Origin: Nissolia schottii
Taxonomy: Eukaryota; Streptophyta; Magnoliopsida; Fabales; Fabaceae
Assembly: GCA_003254905.1 (NCBI GenBank)
Contig: QANU01053055.1
Location: 294,316-358,315 of the forward strand
Direction: 5' to 3'
DNA: 64,000 nucleotides
A model generated the notes under the pieces. The model had not been told where the DNA came from. It ran no database searches and was given only the letters and a program-made list of their open reading frames with translations. How positions within the stretch are numbered: position 1 is the stretch's first letter; every line of letters begins with the position of its first letter. The translations under genes and the position numbers were made by a program. Below, in pieces: positions 47,891 through 60,405 of the stretch.

Positions 47891-50487
47891 ATGGCGTCCA
47901 AAGCTACCAAGAAAGCCAATCTCTTAGATCACCACTCCATCAAGCACATCCTCGACGAGTCCGTTTCGGAGGTCCCCTTAAACCCTAACCTTTTTTTTTC
48001 CCCTTCTGTTTTGGATCTTATCGACGCTGGAAGTTTTTTTCTTATATTTCTATGTTTTAATCGAGTTTTCGATTTGATCAATTTGACCTAAATGCCTCAG
48101 GATTTTTGTGTTGGTGTTTTAGGTGGTGACGAGCCGCGGGTACAAGGAAGACGTGAGATTGAGCAACGTGAGGCTCATAATTGGGACCGTCATCATCGTC
48201 ATTGCTCTCTTCGCTCAATTCTACAAGAAGAAGTTCCCTGAGAACAGGGATTTTCTCATTGCATGCATCGCCTTATATCCTTTTTTCTATTTTTTATTTT
48301 CAAAATAGAAAAAAATGATTCTGGTTGATGGAATTGTAGTGTGAGGGAAACTTTCGGTTATTTAGGTTTTGATCTGCTTGGTTGAATGGGTAATCAAATA
48401 TTTGAGATTAAGGATATTTTGAAAATAGGAGCTGATTTTTTTGTTATTATTTTTTTCTGATTGGTATCATGGCGAATGGAACATCTGGAATTAACTTTTT
48501 GAAATAGCGTGGGATGCAGGAATTATTAAATTTGAAAGTTGCCAAGGCTCTTTAGACGAGTTTGATTCTTTACGTGAGAAACAAAATGTGGTTGTTGGTG
48601 TTTATATGTTTTCTAATACGTCTTTAGTCATTCTGGATCGATGTTGATTGATCTTTAACTCTTGCCAACGTATGTAGTCTTCAATGGGTTGTTGCAGCTG
48701 ATCATATTCACCAAGGAGAAGAATGCCATTCTGTTTACTTATCCTCCTGCTGTAAGTTTCCTTTGACTTGTCTAAGGCACTTGTGTTTGATGCTAGAGTT
48801 TTGTTCATGTATGGAGAATAGATGGGGTGTTTTGCTTGCATTGCTCTGGGTGACTGATCTTACGAACCGCTAAGTCATTTTTAACTGAAATTTAGTTTGC
48901 CGCCCTCTTGTTTGTGTTTAATCATAATATTCTGTCCTCTGCTGTTGGATTTGGAAACCGTTGAATACCTTAGAAACGCGTTTAACCTATGGCACTCACT
49001 CCTAATGTTCGATATGTTATTTAAGAATGTGTGGCAATGTTTCATAACCCATTGATTTCAATTAAGAAAAGTTATACTCTTTGTTCTTCATGTTTTAGAT
49101 TTATATTCAAATTGGATAAAAATATTTTTTTAGAAGTGATATGGTTCCCTGTTTTGAGCTTTGATTAAATGATTGGCTCATCTGACCCATTTTTTGGGGA
49201 CATTGTGAGTGGGAGAGAGCAAGACTTGGGTGGATCAGGGCGAGGGGGGGTTGGCCATTTTTTTATCTGGTCTCTTCTAAGAGAGCAATAAGTATGGTGT
49301 TTCAGTGTGGTAAGTTTTGTTTGGATTGGGGTATAGTATGGAATATGGATCTTAAGATACATATCATGATCTGGACATGATTGTTTTAGTTCAATACTTA
49401 TTGTAGGAAGCAGACCACTCGTGTTGAACAGGCAGCCTTATCAAGCTGACAGATGGCTGAAATTAATCAGCTTGGTAAATTAGGAATATTTATTGGATAT
49501 ATCAGTCTTATGACATGGTTCTAATGAACCTTATGTTATGTATTGGTCTTCATTCATCATAAGCTCTTTCTACTTTAGTTGTTGGGTTTCAATTAAAGTT
49601 GCAAGAGAGTAACTTTTTCTTATCCATTGGGTTAAAGAAGGCAAACTATTCGGTAGCAATGACACGCCTTTGGGTTGAATTATTGTACCTAATATTTTAA
49701 AGCTACATACAATTTTATATGGATTTTGAGTTGATCCAAATGTGCTAAAATGTTTGGGATTTTAGTTGCTTTCAGTCTTAAAATGGATGTCAAATTTGTT
49801 TGGTTTGTTTTTTCACAAATTATTTATAGAGAGTGAGTCATGATATGGCAATGATGCAAACTAGTTAGTTGGTTGGCAGATTATTATTGGTTTTTTATGG
49901 AGTAAGGGTGTAGCTATTTTTATGTTCATAAATTTGTACTGGCTGTAGTGGAGTCTGTCATATTTCGTCATCTATATCATTTTTGGTTTTTCTTTGTTAG
50001 CAAATGAAGTAATGTGTTTGGTATATTAGTCCTTCAGCAGAAGCCTAGGACATACTCAAATTATGACTATCTTATATTCCAACCTGGCTGCAATTCCTTT
50101 TTAACAGGAATCCTTTACCAGCACTGGCTTGGTCATTTCCTCCAAGCTGCCTAGATTTTCTGACATGTACACACTGACCATAGCAAGTGCGGATCCAAAA
50201 TCAATTTCGGCAAATGAACCAGTAGATTTTACCAAGAGTGTTACTGAGTGGTCTCTCTCTCTCTCTCTCTCTCTCTATTGCTTAGGCATTCACACACAAT
50301 GACATTGGAGAAATGAATCAATTTGCATGCATCTATTGCACTTCTTTTTTTGGAGATCAATATGTATTTATATTTTTGTTTGAATTGCAGGTTCACTAAG
50401 GATGGAGTCTTGGTTGAGGGCCTCTTCTGGAAAGATGTCGAAGCTTTGATAGTTAAATATAGTAAAGAACCAAAGAAGAGCAAGTGA
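47891..50487 (+). CDS. SPC25: signal peptidase complex subunit 2 (SPC25)
   Basis: Five exons: 47891-47971, 48123-48274, 48670-48751, 50108-50250, 50391-50487. They encode 184 aa (Arabidopsis SPC25 about 192). The start MASKATKKANLLDHHSIKHI and the stretches SRGYKEDVRLSNVRLIIGT, FYKKKFPENRDFLIACIALY, TKEKNAILFTYPP, SSKLPRFSDMYTLTI and FTKDGVLVEGLFWKDVEAL match the family throughout. Two hydrophobic helices (about 43-60 and 76-92) give the known cytosol-ER lumen-cytosol hairpin. The lysine-rich end EPKKSK is also typical. Role from the family: non-catalytic subunit of the ER signal peptidase, near the translocon. Intron 2 is best read as AT-AC (U12-type). The donor of intron 4 is embedded in a CT microsatellite. 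No break is seen. Confidence 0.95.
48275..48669 (+). other. U12-type AT-AC intron in SPC25
   Basis: The intron starts ATATCCTTTT, which matches the minor-spliceosome 5' site, and ends CCAAC. A branch motif, TCTTTAAC (48652-48659), sits about 11 bases before the end, at the required distance. Joining GCC TT to G TAT restores CIALYVVFN, the conserved sequence. No GT-AG alternative keeps the conserved residues. Confidence 0.85.
50251..50276 (+). repeat. CT microsatellite forming a splice donor
   Basis: The run GTCTCTCTCT... begins exactly at the donor of SPC25 intron 4. Its first two bases are the GT; the rest of the donor consensus is absent. Confidence 0.85.
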
Positions 50488-53400
50488 TTTAAGCACTTTT
50501 TGGTAGAGAAAAACATATGTCTGAATTTGGTTTATAATTCTATACATTTTTAATATTTAGGATGGAAGTGAAGGAATCAAGCTTTCACTGGCTTCAAAAC
50601 ACATTTTATTCCCATATTTCATCAGGATATTTCATAGAAGGTTGAACCTTTATTTTAATTTCATTTCCTAAAAATATTGATGGTTCTCTTTTCTCTTTGA
50701 CGTTCTATGATAAGAACATTGGGAGAGCTACACTATTAAAGTTGAGAGAGCCCAACGCCTTATAACTTCACAGTGGAATCTTATACTTTAGATGCGAGAT
50801 TCAAGTCTTGAACTAAAACATTCTACTTATCTTTTTTAGTTCAAAATAAGTGTGCCTTTTTCTAGTGACTTTGAACTAGTCGGAAATGTAGGAGGAGGGA
50901 AGAGGGGATTGTTGTACTTTGTCATATCCTAGCCCAGGGATTCGAACAAACTATACATCTTTCAATTTTCTTTCGACATACAAATGCCATTTCTTTAACC
51001 ATCATGGCTCCTCTGGCTTTTCCAACGGGATCCTTACATGATCGGGATAATGGTCATCCTAAAAGTTTCTGTAGTGGGGTTCATGGATATTGGAATCTAC
51101 TAGGGGGTGCCACTGGCTTCTCTTGCATATTCCTCTGATCTAGCTATTTCTTAGGATTTGAATTGTGAATCTGCTAAAGTGAAAATCTCTTTGAAGTGAG
51201 GGTCTCTCTAAAGTGAGCAAAGGAGAATACATCATTGGATCTACCAGGAGCATTGTGTAAGGGGTCCCCTTGTATAACTTAAGGGTGTACTTGACCTTAC
51301 TTTCTCACCTCGTTTTAGAGAATTCAAATCCTATTTAATTGTGTTCTTATGTATTGCTTCAAAACTTTTGACTTGCAAATGTCCTGTAATTGTCAAATGT
51401 TAAGGAACTTATGTATGATTGTTCTAAAAGAAAATGCCACTGCATGATAAATTCAACTTTATATTCTTTGGGTGAGCTAAAGAAACAAGAACCCGAAGGA
51501 GAAATCAAGCTCCCCATGCAGGGATGATAGTCGATTGGGTTCAGGTAGAAATTTTTATATCCAATACTCGTTTTGAGTAGAAATTTTTTCTCAAATCTAA
51601 TCATCCACCTCGGATATTAAATTTTCCACCATCCTCATATTTATCGGATATTCACATCTTTATGAAAATTCACAAATTTTAAAAATATTATTTTCAATAA
51701 TAAAAAATAACAAAAAAGAAAAAAAAATCACCCAACAAAACTTCAAAACTTCTTCATAATCCTCATAAACTTCATAATCCTTTTACAACATTAACAATAT
51801 TACACCTAACAAAGACAATATTTCTTAAGAAATCAACAATTATAACAAACAATATTTCTTAAGAAAACGTACAACAAACAAAATACCATATGAATTCCTA
51901 ATACTCATAAACTTCATAATTTTCAAGCTAGAACTTGAGTGTCAATTACCTTAAATAAAAAAAAAGAGACAAACTCATTACAAGTTTTAAAGAAAGTAAA
52001 NACTCTAATTTAAGCAAAGATACTCTTACTCCAGAATCAACATCGGCAACATTTATCATTAAATGTTGCCATTGTCATATATTGAGCCTTTCCATTTGGA
52101 GAACCTAGCAATTATAATAAACGTTAGTAGAGAATGTAAGAAGAAACATTAACAAGTTAGGGATACGTCTGACGAAGTTTGAGCTTTATTTTAAGTGGTT
52201 TATTTTAATTTTTTGTTTGTATTTTTTTATTTTATTTATTAAAAATAATATAATAAATATGAAATTACTTAATTACCATTTAGGTCCAAGTATTCATTAG
52301 AACGGATAATATGTTATCATATCCATCTCATTTTTATCTATGAAAGATTTTTGTCTCTATCCTCATCCCATATGACAAATATTACTCGCATTCAAGTATC
52401 CATAGTCAAATATATTGATAGATATGCATGCGATTGGATATTCATTATCATCTCACACGACAAAAAATAAAAATAAAAATACAATCACCTATGATATGAT
52501 CAAGGTAGACAAAGCTGAAAGACGCTAGGTGTGAATTTGATGGATTCGCTGGTATTTATTTAATGTTGGATTGGAACAAATTGATGCAGGTAAGCAAATT
52601 GATAGCTCAACTGGCCTTATATGGGCTATGATTAGTTAAAAATGCGGATTAAAACTTGAAAGTTGTGGTTAAGGGCTTGAGGCATTATCATATAGTGGTA
52701 GTACAGCAGCCTTTGCCCTCTCTCTCTCTCAACAGACCAAAAATAAAAATAAAAAATAAAAAAAATTGAAAAGTGTATTTTAACATTATAATATTTTGTC
52801 ATCCTTTAACATGATAAAGATTCTTTAAAGTAAAATTCTTTAGAGGGTAATCTAATTCCCTTTAACATAATCTAAAATAGGACAACAATAATTTTATTTT
52901 TTGCTACCTTATAAATTTTTTAAATTAAAAGTATTTCATGATAGATTATTAAAAAAATTATATCAATATAAAACATTATTTTATTATACAAAATAAATCT
53001 ACTAAAGTAAATTTTTTTTATAAATAAAAGTTTAAATAAGTTTGACATTGATTATTTTATTAAGGTCATAACATATTTTTAAATTTTTTGAACGGTTACG
53101 AATTTATTTATATATTATTTATTAAAGTGACTTTTATATGAAACTAATATTATTTTAAGATATGAGTCATTTTTTTTAATTTTTAAAGAAATCACTAAAC
53201 TTATAGAATATCATATCATGTAACATAACATCATAGTGCTTCTCAATCCTATATATACTCATATAACTAGGGGTTTTGACTCAAAATATAGGGACCTAAT
53301 TTGTTGAATCCCATACCAATCCAATTGCTTTACAACTTTGTTGAGGCTTGGGCGCCTCTTGATAGACCTCCTAACTTCGCAAATGCCTTTTATAATGGGA

Positions 53401-54799
53401 AATTTGGAATGACATGGATTGATGATGCAAAATGCCATGTAAGTAGGAGTCGAGGGGAGGGACCTACGAAGAAGACATGTCTGTTGAGACGAGGGGTCCC
53501 ACCATACATCAATAATTCCATGGTTGAATTTTTTAATCTGTCCCTTTTAAGCTACAGAGTCAGTCCTAGATTACTAATATAAAGAACCCAGAGTGAGAAA
53601 CATCACAATAATTACACAATACCCAACTGCTAGGTCTATTGTATATTCCCCTCATCATCCCCAAGAAGATATTTTAAAAAACGATAGAAAGAAACAAATT
53701 GGGCTGAGCCCATTCACATTCGGCTGTTCTCCTTGCACATCTGCATCTACTTGTTCACCGCCTCTCTCTCTCTTCTTTTCATTTTTTTAATTTTAATTAA
53801 ACTATTGATATTTAAATTTCTATTATAAAAAATTTGACTGACTCGTTACAATTTAACTGAAGTGCTTTGAAGGAACAGTGGTCTCCCTGTAAAGAATTTT
53901 TTTTTCGTTCGAACTCGAATCTAAATTAAAGAGCTAAGGTAATTACGATTTTGACTAACTTTACATTATTTTACAGTTTCTCTAGAAATAAAAATTCTTT
54001 AATTAAAAAATAAAAATAAAAATTTCGAATTAATAATATATAATTTATTTAGTAAAAGTTTTTTATGCACCAAAAAAATTAATAACTAATAATATATTAA
54101 TGAATATTTGTGGAATATATTATCTTAAAATTAAATAGAAGTGAAACTACATTTACACATTTACCGAACTATATCTTTTACATCAACAAAAGAAATTTAG
54201 CTATTTTAAATAACTAATATTTAATAGTTACTAATTTAATTAATCTAACTCGGACCATCTAGACCTATTACAACCAATTTGATTTGATCTCAAGGTGGTG
54301 GTGAAACTTAATCTCTTAAATAATTAGTTTTGAGTTTAAGCTCTAAGAATAATAAAAAAAAATTTCGTTGAGAGATCTTTATTTTTATGAAATAGCATTC
54401 TTTCATGTTGAATAAAATTAATCAAATTCTTAACAATAAGATTTAAATATTAAAAAATCAATCAAAGCAATTTTTTTAAATATTGAAATAATTTTTTTTT
54501 AAAACATAAAATATTTAATGATACATAATTAAATGATTATATATTTTTTATAATAATATGCACTAAATTAAATAAAATTATTGTCATTACTTAAAGAATT
54601 TAATTTTAATTAATTGTTATTTAAACAGGACTTATTAATTTTTGTTGGTAAACATTTATATTTTTTGGTAAACAAACAGAACTTATTATAATAATAATAA
54701 ATGTAACAATACTGTTTTTTTATATTAATTAACATAACATTACATAATTGAAGGAGCGTTAAAAATTTAGTTTCAATAAATTCAATTTAAAAAAGGAAT
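50488..54799. other. intergenic, AT-rich, no gene seen
   Basis: Begins with the SPC25 3' untranslated region. tRNA-like fragments (GGATTCGAAC near 50938 and an anticodon-less AGATTCAAGTCTTGAAC near 50799) suggest SINE remnants. The open frame at 53301-53582 has no domain I recognise. The stretch 52750-54780 is extremely AT-rich. A single N at 52001 marks an assembly gap. Confidence 0.45.
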
Positions 54800-55339
54800 C
54801 TATTCGTATGATGGAAGGGTGCCCAAGTTGCACGGGGTGCCCATCAGTGGCATCCGTCTTTACTCGACGCTGTCGTTTTCAAAAACCTACTCACGGATAG
54901 AGAAGTCGGCCAAATATCCGACGTGGCACCGCCTCAAGTTCAAAAATGGGGACCCACACAAAGATGACATGGACTCAAGGACCCCCACAAACCCCGGATC
55001 CCAAAACGACTCACCCAAAACCCCATTCTATAAATCGATTTCACGTCCGCGACGCCACGCTCACGCGCCTACTATTTATGGATCAACCCTGCGTTTCCGT
55101 GACTCTCCATTTTGAGAATCGCTACCACACACACCAGCCTGCGCCATAGAGATATTATTTCTCTCTCTACAAACCGTTCCGCCATCTTTCCCTTTCTCTC
55201 TCTAAGTCGGTTTACCTAATTCCCTTGGAATCTGTGCGTGCGACTTCAGTCATTCGGTTCCGATCCTTTGCCGAAGCTAGGGTTACGGTTTTCTCTGCTT
55301 TTGCTCCGATTCAATTTTTTCTCGGATAAGATTTTCGTT
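54800..55339 (+). promoter_or_regulatory. promoter and leader of the Pru-like gene
   Basis: Abrupt rise in GC content against the AT-rich spacer. A TATA box, TATAAAT, lies at 55029-55035 and an ACGT-core element, CCGACGTGGCACC, near 54918. A CT-rich leader spans about 55150-55205. Transcription probably starts near 55060. An in-frame ATG at 55238 precedes the chosen start and could give an N-terminal extension. Confidence 0.5.
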
Positions 55340-58300
55340 ATGGCCAACCGTAGACAACGAGATTTGTTTAACGGCGGCGTGGATCCGTCGTCGAACGGCG
55401 AAGAATTCGACGATTCTTCGTCCGTGGGCAGTGGTTCTTCGCGCGGAGCTGGATCCGGCGCGAGTAACGCTTTTCCGGGAGAGAATGGCGGTTCGAGGAG
55501 CGATGCTGGGTTGACGGAGCGGCTGACGGAGATTCTCGTCGACGAAGGCGACGGCGATCTGCTGATTCAGCAGAGCGACAGGGAGGACAGGTTGTTGCAG
55601 TGGCTGCAGGCTCTCGATATGCAAGTCATGGGAGCGTGCCGCGCTGACGAGAGGTTGAAGCCTTTGCTGAAGATGAACGCTGCGTGCGGTGTTGCCGAAG
55701 ATCCTCTGCTGGCACAATTGAGTCAGGTGAGCTTTGATTCTGGAGTGTTTTGTTGATATGGTTTATTATATCACTGTTTGATGATGAATCGTGGATACTT
55801 CGCTAAACGATCGTGATGATTGTGATGATTGTCTTCGTGTTCTGATTTCTCTTGTGATTGAGGAGTTTTTATGTCCAAGTTCTTTTGCTGTGCAGCATTT
55901 CGAGCCATCGGAGGTTGGTATGCTGGCCAGGTGCTTCTGCGTGCCTCTTGTTTCGATCCGCGTTGGAAAGATCAACAAGGAAGGCACGCGGCTCTGCCCT
56001 ACTGCTAATAGGTAATGTTATTTTAAACTGCGGAAATCTACCTCTTGTTTTCCCCTATTGAACGGGGCAAAAAAAAAATTTCGAAGCATTTTTATTGAGC
56101 ATAATCTCTCGCAACTTATTAGTATTACCCATTGTATTTGATAAGAGTATGTTTTAATTTTCAATTGTGTATTTATCAACATATAGTACTGGCATTATTT
56201 CATTCACATAATATCATTGTGTTTGTTATATTCCGTTATCCATTGTTGTTTGGAGGCAGTCCAACTATCGGCTGGACACTATATATTTCCCTTATTGCCA
56301 CTATTATGTTGTTCGTATTATGATTTGTATGTCGCATGCTGTCCGTTTAGAATAATACATGCGGTTAGTCATGTTTGGCACTTTTGCACCGATAAAAATA
56401 TACATGTTAGTGTCTATATGTGGTGTCTATGAGATTTTGTGCATGCATGAAGTATGAGTTAGATACTTTGGTCCTCACAAGTTTGTCATCTGTTTTTCTG
56501 CATTCCTTGTGGATCATCAAAGCTTTCGGTTGCATATGATCTTTTTTCACATTTAGTGATCATTTTGGGTCACTTTTATTCTTTTTCAACCTCCTTGTAC
56601 TGGTGCTTATCATCTGATACCGGGAGATTTGGTTTGTTCCAACGTCCAACTTACTTCAAGAGATTTGGAGAAGTGAAACTGGAGTGTTGCCACCAGATTT
56701 CTAGTTGTGTAGATTGATTAGTACAATGAACTTTCCTTTTATCTGCCTCTACAACGTTGGAGGTTGCTTTTCTTTTCTTTTTTTTTTTTTTTTTGTGAGA
56801 AAAATGGACAGTTTTTTTTTGCTGTATTACCTTTCCTGTGGGCTAGGCCCCAATTTTTTCAGATAGGCTTGGGCTTGCCTTTGTGTGGGGAGCATGTGAG
56901 TGTGGCCTACTGTCACTGCATAAAGGATAAGCAAAATTCGTGCCATTTGTATAAGGAAGATATGGAGTCCAGCCAATTAGTGAAAGCTGGTGGTTCTTGG
57001 TCAGGGTTCACTTGCTGACCTTCTATGGTTGGAAGATAATTGGTTGCCTATGCATCCAATTTTTAGCGTCTTTAAGCATATGGCGTGGACCTTGTTATCT
57101 CGGCCTTCATAAGGGTGGGCTTATTTTAACATGTCTAGTCTTTTGGAAACAAATGGGTGTCAGTCTGTGTGTACTGGATATGATTGGCCCTGCAGCCAAT
57201 AATATACTTGCATAGCTCCATGTTCATGTTGAAATTTGTTAGGTTTTTTTTATTTTTTAATTTTTTTTATTTGTCTTATAAGTAAAAGAATTAACAAATC
57301 TGATTTCATTTTAGAATTATTTCTTAACACCTGACTGTAGTTTGCATGCACATATTTATTTTTATTATGGATTTAACTGGCTGATTCATGAGCATGTAAT
57401 CAATCTTTTTTTTAACCTTGATATTCAATTACATGGCTATACTTTAAGATTGAAGGTAGCATTTACATGTCTGCTATACCTGAGGTCGTGAACTAACATG
57501 TATTGTATGGCAATTTTGCTTCTCATTACATCTTTTTAACTGCCAGCAATAACTTTAAAATCCTTATGTATTTGTGATGATGTTTTCTTCTCTTTTCTTT
57601 TTCCTTCTAAATTTGCTTGTAAATATAGTCTTATTGAAATGTGTAGTTCGCTGAGTGATTGGTAGTAATTGCTGGAGTGTGTAGTTCAGTTTATTGATAG
57701 TAATATGTTCATGCTTCCAAGTAAAAATGTCTTTTGACTTGTAGGTAACTGGGCGTATTCTATTATGATCTCTGAATTAAGAGGAAGTAAAGGTAGTTTC
57801 ATGATCCTATATTATATATGTTGCTGCTGTTTAGCTTTTCAGACCTATAGGCACAAGTCATTTTTGTGGGGGAAAAAACAAAGGCCGAGTAGATCACACA
57901 CTATTCAGATATATGATGCTTATTTGTATATTGTATTAATGAGTTTTGCTGTGTATTTGATATTGCATTTTATTGTTAAGATGCCTAACATGTTACCTCT
58001 GTATTTCAATTTTTAATTTTTCATCATTATGATCATATGTGCTAAGTATCTCTTTTGATAATCGTCTGATTTGGCCATATTTAATATATATTCCATTTAG
58101 TATTTGATTGTGACGTTATATATTTGTTCCACACTTGATAATTGTTTTCTCTGTGAGGTAGATTATGTTGGATTCACTCTCTCTCTCTCTCTCTCTCGTT
58201 TTTAAAACATGTCTTTCGTTATGTGTCTGTAATAAACTTGCTGGTCAGGCAATGATGTTGATGCAGTTGGTAGCTTTGTGTCCAGAACTGATAAGTGTTC

Positions 58301-60405
58301 AGTATCAATGCAAATTAAAAATATTTCCCTTGAAAGATACTGACGAGTTCCAGCTTCTAGTAGAGATTTTAGTATGGTTGTTGGAGGGAAAACAGTGTTG
58401 ACCCTTGACAAGAACAACCATGATGAATTTGTTTGGTGTATATTCCTGAACTTTAGCTACATATTGTAGAAGACCGAAAGTAAGAATTATGATGTCTAGT
58501 TCTAGTGATGAAGGCATTAACTGTTCTAATTGGGACTACTGGAACCCATGATTAACTGGTCTAAGGCTTTTATTTGTTGTTGAAGGTTTTGAATATTGAA
58601 GACTCTTCATTGCAATTTTTTTGTCCAAATCTATTTGCCTTTTTATTTCTTGTTAACTGTCTTCTCAACTCTCCATTAATAGGGTATCATCCCATCTTTG
58701 ACTTGTTCTCAGGGGTAACCTGACACTTGTATTGCTGCCAACTTCTGATCTTCGCCTCTCATTCATTGGGGATGATGGTAAAGTAGAGAGAATATTCACC
58801 CTTACCAGCAAATCTCAGTGCTCTGCTGTTGTGGTTGATGAAATCCCAGCTGACAGTTCTGGCCGATCCTTCCTTGTAAGGGATCCAGATAGTCAAGAAT
58901 TTTACTTCTGGTGCTCAGAAAAGTCTAAGCTTTTGGGAGTTGAATTACTTCAAAAGGTAATTTTGGTTGTCTATGTTGATGGTCTTCTACACGTGATTGA
59001 ACTCATTTATTTTTGACATGGCATACCATATGTGTAAAGTATTTTGCATCTTCCCAGTTTCTGCTTTATCAAACTCATTTTTTCAATAATTCAGATGAAG
59101 GATTTGCTCAAGAGGAAACCATCCATTGCGGAGTTGAGTGGCATTAGCAAGCCACGGCTTGACTGCTTTGCAAATCAACTTCGTGCTTTTCTTGTGGGGT
59201 CAACAGAAAGTTCTGTTTCTACCTCATCATCTGCTAATCCCACGTCTAGCCGTAATTTTTCTTTTGAAAATCCGCACTCTTCATCAAAATTTCCCCGGTC
59301 TCGACATGCTGGTCAGGCAGCAAAGGGAGATACGACGGTTTACCAGAGTATTCTTAGTCCAAGATCTAGTTCTTTTAAAGAGGTTCCACCAAGAAACTTG
59401 TCTTCCCACAGGATTGCTGCCAGGGAGAAGATTAAGCGTTGTGGTGACGTCCATCAGTCTGCTGTAGACAACCTGACAAATGATTCAACAAACATCAGGG
59501 ATTTATCAACTTCTGATGATTACACAACATCCGAAGTTACTAAAAACTATGCCTTTTCTCCTTCAAGTTTTCTGGAATCACTGGGCAAGCTTGCTGTTCC
59601 ATCAAGTCTTGGCCTAGCAGGGAAAGTCCCTCCTGTGGTGCCACCCCTTTTTTCTCCCTATTATTGTTGGTGTCCATCTGGGATTCCAACTTGTTCATCT
59701 CTCTCAACACTTCCACAATCTACTGACTCACCTTTTGGATCACCTCCTCCTCCTTTAGGTGCCGCCTCCTTGTTACCCAATACACTGCCGGCTAGCCTAT
59801 TGGAGCCGGTGCAGCCCCTCAATCTTAGTACATCCATGGATTTTCCTCCATTTCTGCCTGATCCGTTGGTCAGAATATCGCTGCCAACTTCTCAGCAGAT
59901 TCCCACCTTCACACCATTAATGTGTGATCCAATTGTTCATGTCCCAGTAATTGATGTGTGCTCTTCAGGTCAGGGCTATCTTGTGAGTGCTGGCCCTGCA
60001 ATGTCAACTACCATTCCTCCATTGCACCCGAATCTTGTGAAGCCATTGATTTCTGAATCCGATTCTGTAGTGAAGGGCGCAAGGGAAACTCTGAGGCTGC
60101 TGATCAGTGGTTCAAGCCAGAGTAACCAACAGGTGATGATGGATCCTTTGCCTGCAGTTTTAACTAATCCGGATGAAAAACAGAACAGTATACTTGTTGC
60201 TGGCAGCCGTGGTCTTTATACTGGGACTAGAGACATTGGTGTTATTGCAAATAGCATTGCTGCCATGGGATTAGTGTCACTTTCTGGGGTATCCAGGGGA
60301 GATGGTGAGGGTGATTCGGAGGGGTGTGGGGTGAAGAAATCTAGCGATTCAGGCGGTGCCTTTTCGGATGATGAGGGCTTACCTTTTGGATCCAAGCAGG
60401 ACTAG
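55340..60405 (+). CDS. uncharacterised conserved plant protein with Pru-like (Rpn13-like) domain
   Basis: Four exons (55340-55726, 55896-56011, 58713-58956, 59095-60405), all GT-AG and in phase, give 685 aa. The start MANRRQRDLF is preferred over an in-frame ATG at 55238, which lies in leader-like sequence. Residues 10-50 are low-complexity Ser/Gly and 57-128 are helical and charged. Residues 147-250 resemble the Pru domain of proteasome receptor Rpn13: LVSIRVGKINKEGTRLCP corresponds to the family's LVxFRAGKMxxKGTxVxP, and EFYFWCSEKSK to the LFFWMQEPK strand. Residues 250-275 (MKDLLKRKPSIAELSGISK) continue as a helix. The rest is Ser/Pro-rich and disordered, with an acidic end. From memory it may correspond to Arabidopsis At2g39950, next to the SPC25 and PXN orthologues, but I am less sure. 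The gene model is firm; the function is inference. Confidence 0.8.
58177..58197. repeat. (CT)n microsatellite in intron 2 of the Pru-like gene
   Basis: About ten CT units. The 2.7-kb intron is otherwise T-rich single-copy-looking DNA without a nested gene that I can support. Confidence 0.9.

Noticed and set aside
49938-49952. TGTAGTG as a CACTA right end
   Set aside because: No subterminal repeats next to it; chance match within SPC25 intron 3.
55283-55717. 144-codon minus-strand frame
   Set aside because: Antisense of exon 1 of the Pru-like gene.
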